Source: Isohypsibius dastychi (taxonomy: Eukaryota; Tardigrada; Eutardigrada; Parachela; Isohypsibiidae). From it: a stretch of DNA of 10,533 nt. Every line of letters begins with the position of its first letter. Position 1 is the stretch's first letter. The notes under the pieces were generated by a model, which saw nothing but the letters and a program-made list of their open reading frames with translations, ran no database searches and was not told where the DNA came from. The position numbers were made by a program, and so were the translations under genes. Shown one piece after another: positions 7,860 to 10,533 of this stretch. The stretch spans positions 1 through 10,533 of the forward strand of contig JAQIWT010001509.1 of assembly GCA_034696485.1 (NCBI GenBank), given 5' to 3'.

Positions 7860-9584
7860 GACCAAATATCTGCCAGGACTTTGTTTGGGGTAGGAAGAGC
7901 ATCAACAGTCATCCTCTAAAACGCCGGCTTCATCCCCATCAAGTTCAACGCGATAATCCCGCTCTCGAAGGTCAACAAATGTTGGAGCTGGTCGAGTAGT
8001 CCTCTCATCTGCTTTTCTCAATTGCTAATTTCGCCGCCAGTAATTTTCTAAATCTCTTCAGAAAATAATTATACTTGCACATTAATCATCCACTCCAGGT
8101 TTATTTTCCAACCGAGAATAATTTTGTTTAAGCTTGTAATCAAAATTTAGGACCACACCCTTTCTCGGGGAATTTTATCTTCTTGAAAGTTGAAGATTGA
8201 AAACGGGATATAATCGGTTTTCCGACTGGGATTTTGCCAGCCACATCCGATCGCATCCGACACAGTCTGTTGCTGCCCATCGTCTTGCTGGCGTTCCGCT
8301 TGCTTTCACAGTCAATTTGTCTTGCTTCATTTATTCGCGCTGGAGCCATTGGGCAAAATGCATGTTGGGTCCAAGAGTGCCGCTCCTGTTTGACTAAAGG
8401 GATGAATCTGCGTGAAAACCAGCTTTGGCATTATTAGCATGCACACCCCGGCGCCCAACTCGCCAGAACGGTTCCGGTTACATTTGAAACACCGGCAACG
8501 TTCCACTTAGTTAGCCGGCTCGGATGAATTTCGAGATGAAATAGTAATTAAGAGGAAATTGGCAAGTCGATTGTTGGTGTTGTTAATTGGATTGAAGCCT
8601 CGAGCTCGACGACCTTTTGGCAATCAGAAGTGACAAAAGAGTTGTTTTGACTTTTCAATCAAATCAAGTTTAAAAACTGCATCTGTTTAACCTATTTAGC
8701 TTTGAGCCAAATTTAAATTGAATTTTGGCCTGCGTATTTCATTAGAAACTTCACGGGATATCAGAGCAGCCTTTGCGAACTCACATTTAATTTTCTGGGA
8801 GTTTAAAGTGCACTAAATTTGTTTTGTTCTCGTTCGTTCACAATCTACGAAAGCGATTTGCTTATTTTTGTTTTATAATCATTCGATTATTTCTTCACGA
8901 TACAACAATTTCTCAATCATACTTGTATCTTTAAAATATTTCTGAATCGCTGATACCATGAGTGCATGCCCGGTCAAAATGGCATCTCATTATCTGAAGG
9001 TCGGAAATCGTTTTTCTTGTTGACATTATATTGTTGGCGTTTGTCGATTTTTTCACCACTCGTGACTGAAACTGTAATGGCCAGTGTCTAATAGGCAAAC
9101 ACAATTACGTAATGTGAACTTTAGAGAAAGACTAGTTTGAATTGATTCGGTTTGTCAGATTGCTGAACGAAACCAAGAAGGAGGAGAGTTCTGAATGCAC
9201 TTGATCGCGAAAAGCATATTCTGCTATAGAATGCAGCAAAAAAATTCATTCTTTCGTCAATATATTTTACTTTACCAAAATATATGCGAGGATTAGATCC
9301 GTAATTTGAGAGGCTTTTTTGTGGGGAGAGATAAATGGTAGTTCGAGGTGGTTTTATTTTGCATTTGTTGTTCTGCTTGTTGTTCACAAGTCACCGAAAA
9401 CACATGATCTTAAATGGGGTTTATTTACGCTTTTTCGTCAATGATGGACAAGCTCTGACATGCAATCAACCACTTAAAAAGATCTGCTTGGATGATTTTG
9501 AAAAATTGATCAAAAAAGAAAAGGATATGCCAAATGTGTTCTTAAGCGATAAATCTGATGGACAGAAAATTTCGTGAAAAGGAA
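7860..9584. other. non-coding stretch, partly GC-richer, no gene identified
   Basis: The part at about 8220-8620 is visibly less AT-rich than its surroundings, which explains three overlapping 66-69-codon frames on both strands (8140-8437); none has a recognisable motif, and the shared interval argues for composition rather than coding. It contains a 10-bp palindrome TCGAGCTCGA (8600-8609), AGCCGGCT near 8513 and CACACCCC near 8441. From 8640 the sequence returns to AT-rich. Frames at 9121-9387 (minus) and 9335-9577 (plus) overlap and are not recognised. Confidence 0.5.
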
Positions 9585-9739
9585 ACTTGTCAAATTTATC
9601 GTGAGATGTGTAACCTACTGGCCGAATAAAAACCCACCAAAAGAATAAATTTCTTAAGATGCAATCTTTTTTTCATTTTTATTGGAATCATCGTTAATCC
9701 GACGCCGAAATCTTTTCAGTCAATACTTTTTTGACAAGT
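9585..9739. repeat. 10-mer ACTTGTCAAA in inverted orientation, ends of a 155-bp segment
   Basis: ACTTGTCAAA at 9585-9594 is matched by its reverse complement TTTGACAAGT at 9730-9739. Similarity stops exactly at ten bases on both sides, and no flanking target-site duplication is visible, so this is not a supportable transposable element. The same 10-mer occurs forward at 3109-3118 and 4176-4185. Confidence 0.3.
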
Positions 9740-9931
9740 AAAAGTGTCAATGAATGTCTGTAATGACCAAAATTATTTAGATGTGTTGGAGAGATATGGG
9801 CGTCGTGTGAGGCTTTATAGAGGCCAAAATATGCAACCAATAATCCCCACGTCAGATTTCGAGTATTCCTTATCATGATTCAATCTTGTCGGTTCTCAGC
9901 CATTACTTCTGACTTGCTTCCAACATGCCGG
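9740..9931. other. non-coding, nothing identifiable
   Basis: A minus-strand frame of 60 codons (9876-9694) crosses this stretch without any recognisable motif. TGTCA follows the inverted 10-mer copy at 9746-9750. Nothing else stands out. Confidence 0.5.
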
Positions 9932-9947
9932 TCGAAATGCATTTCGA
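9932..9947. repeat. 16-bp perfect palindrome
   Basis: TCGAAATGCATTTCGA reads identically on both strands, centred on ATGCAT. A perfect spacer-free palindrome of 16 bases is expected well under once in a window this size. It could be a site for a dimeric DNA-binding protein or simply chance; it is too short for a hairpin RNA gene and is not one I can assign to a named factor. Confidence 0.45.
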
Positions 9948-10390
9948 AACTTCCCTTTGAGATGTGATCTAGATTTTTATCACTAGCGCCAAAGGTGCCA
10001 TTTTCCGATAAAACGAAAATGCCGAATACTAGCTCCACGTTGCAAAACAAAGTTCAGTACTAAATACCCACAAACTGAGTACGTATCTGATTTTAATTTA
10101 TTATAGTGGAAAATCTCATACTGAGTTCGTCTGTCATTTTTTATTGCAATTTATCGACGGAATTAATTATTGTGAACCACCGGTGAATTTCTAAGAAGTC
10201 TTGTACTTCTTTATAGCAAGTGGCTATAAATCAAAATTTGCCATACATCACGTAAACGTCCTCGTCTTGAGCATAAGCAACATAATTATGTCAAAACATT
10301 TTCGTATCATGTTCCGCAGCGATAAAGCAGGCCGCAGAATCCTCCTTCGTGTAACCCGATCATTTCGTCCTTCCGTCAAGTTCTCTACAG
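9948..10390. other. non-coding stretch before candidate edge exon
   Basis: A TATAAA word at 10225-10230 has no insect initiator (TCAGT-type) at the expected distance, so no promoter is called. Short frames on both strands (10201-10404 plus, 10442-10248 minus) overlap and are unrecognised. The end of the stretch is pyrimidine-rich (TTTCGTCCTTCC near 10364) and leads into an acceptor ending CTCTACAG at 10390. Confidence 0.5.
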
Positions 10391-10533
10391 TGCTCATAAT
10401 TTGACTAGACCCTTGCCCACCAAGAAAGCATTTTATGCTCAAGTGTCAATCCCAACACCCGGTGAAGGATTGTATGTGCTATCCATGATGGAGCCAGCAT
10501 CCACAACGCTGGCACCAGAAAGTATGACCCATA
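10391..10533 (+). CDS. candidate partial exon running off the window, unknown product
   Basis: Seen: a pyrimidine-rich stretch then TTCTCTACAG (ending 10390) makes a good acceptor. After one base, a frame stays open for all 47 codons to the window edge (AHNLTRPLPTKKAFYAQVSI..., later EPASTTLAPESMTH). The local base composition is richer in G and C than the preceding DNA, as coding exons in AT-rich genomes often are. The same frame is open upstream to 10326, so it does not close at the acceptor. The minus strand also has an open frame here (YGSYFLVPALWMLAPSW..., 42 codons from the edge), so strand is uncertain. No domain or family is recognised. It may be a real exon, a transposon fragment, or chance. 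Confidence 0.22.

Noticed and set aside
7943-7951. tRNA B-box (GTTCAACGC)
   Set aside because: No A-box at the right distance and no cloverleaf pairing around it. A similar word at 9341 does not fit the consensus.
8140-8437. Three overlapping frames of 66-69 codons
   Set aside because: All share one GC-richer interval on both strands, which a lower stop frequency explains; no recognisable protein.
8958-9023. 21-codon ORF with an acceptable start context
   Set aside because: Too short, with no hydrophobic or other structural feature to set it apart from chance.
9585-9739. MITE bounded by inverted 10-mers
   Set aside because: Terminal similarity ends at ten bases, no target-site duplication is seen, and the same 10-mer occurs elsewhere in the window.
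10225-10230. TATA-box promoter
   Set aside because: No initiator or downstream promoter element at the expected spacing; TATAAA is common in AT-rich DNA.
1-10533. Bacterial, phage or plasmid gene cluster
   Set aside because: No frame exceeds 145 codons, stops are dense everywhere, many frames lack ATG, and no ribosome-binding-site/start pairs or operon layout are visible.
1-10533. CRISPR array, transposase, reverse transcriptase or viral remnant
   Set aside because: No regularly spaced repeats, no long terminal repeats that I could see, and no recognisable catalytic motif in any frame read.

Overview
This window looks like eukaryotic, invertebrate non-coding DNA: an intron or intergenic tract, possibly from an insect (a fly-like genome is my best guess, at low confidence). 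The sequence is AT-rich and dense in stop codons in all six frames. CpG is not visibly depleted (for example around 8600-8612), which argues against a vertebrate. The longest uninterrupted reading frame is only 145 codons. There are no compact gene arrays, ribosome-binding-site and start pairs, or operon spacing, so a bacterial or phage origin is unlikely. No protein in the window is recognisable to me as a member of a known family.

Layout: 1-1680 is featureless apart from short chance frames. 1711-1787 has a very good 3' splice acceptor, a short open frame ending in TAA, and a double AATAAA with GT-rich sequence beyond it, so it could be the last exon of a plus-strand transcript. 2441-2592 lies between a strong acceptor and a perfect donor but is closed in all frames, so it could only be an untranslated or lncRNA exon. 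On the minus strand, 3571-3452 is bounded by splice-like sites and is open throughout one frame. 4581-4697 is a 38-codon ORF with an excellent start context and one hydrophobic segment. The minus-strand frame at 6396-5999 is the longest open stretch; it follows an acceptor-like sequence and has an AATAAA downstream, like a terminal coding exon. 7793-7859 packs several textbook developmental transcription-factor words and could be enhancer DNA. The last 143 bases (10391-10533) follow an acceptor-like site and stay open to the window edge, possibly a partial exon.

Everything else is annotated as non-coding with nothing identifiable. The candidate exons lie on both strands and cannot be joined into one gene model from sequence alone, so I do not propose how they work together. 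I found no RNA genes, CRISPR arrays, identifiable transposons or protein-based system. The candidates worth checking are the small membrane-peptide ORF, the minus-strand exon, the edge exon, the motif cluster, a 16-bp perfect palindrome (9932-9947) and a 10-mer found four times.
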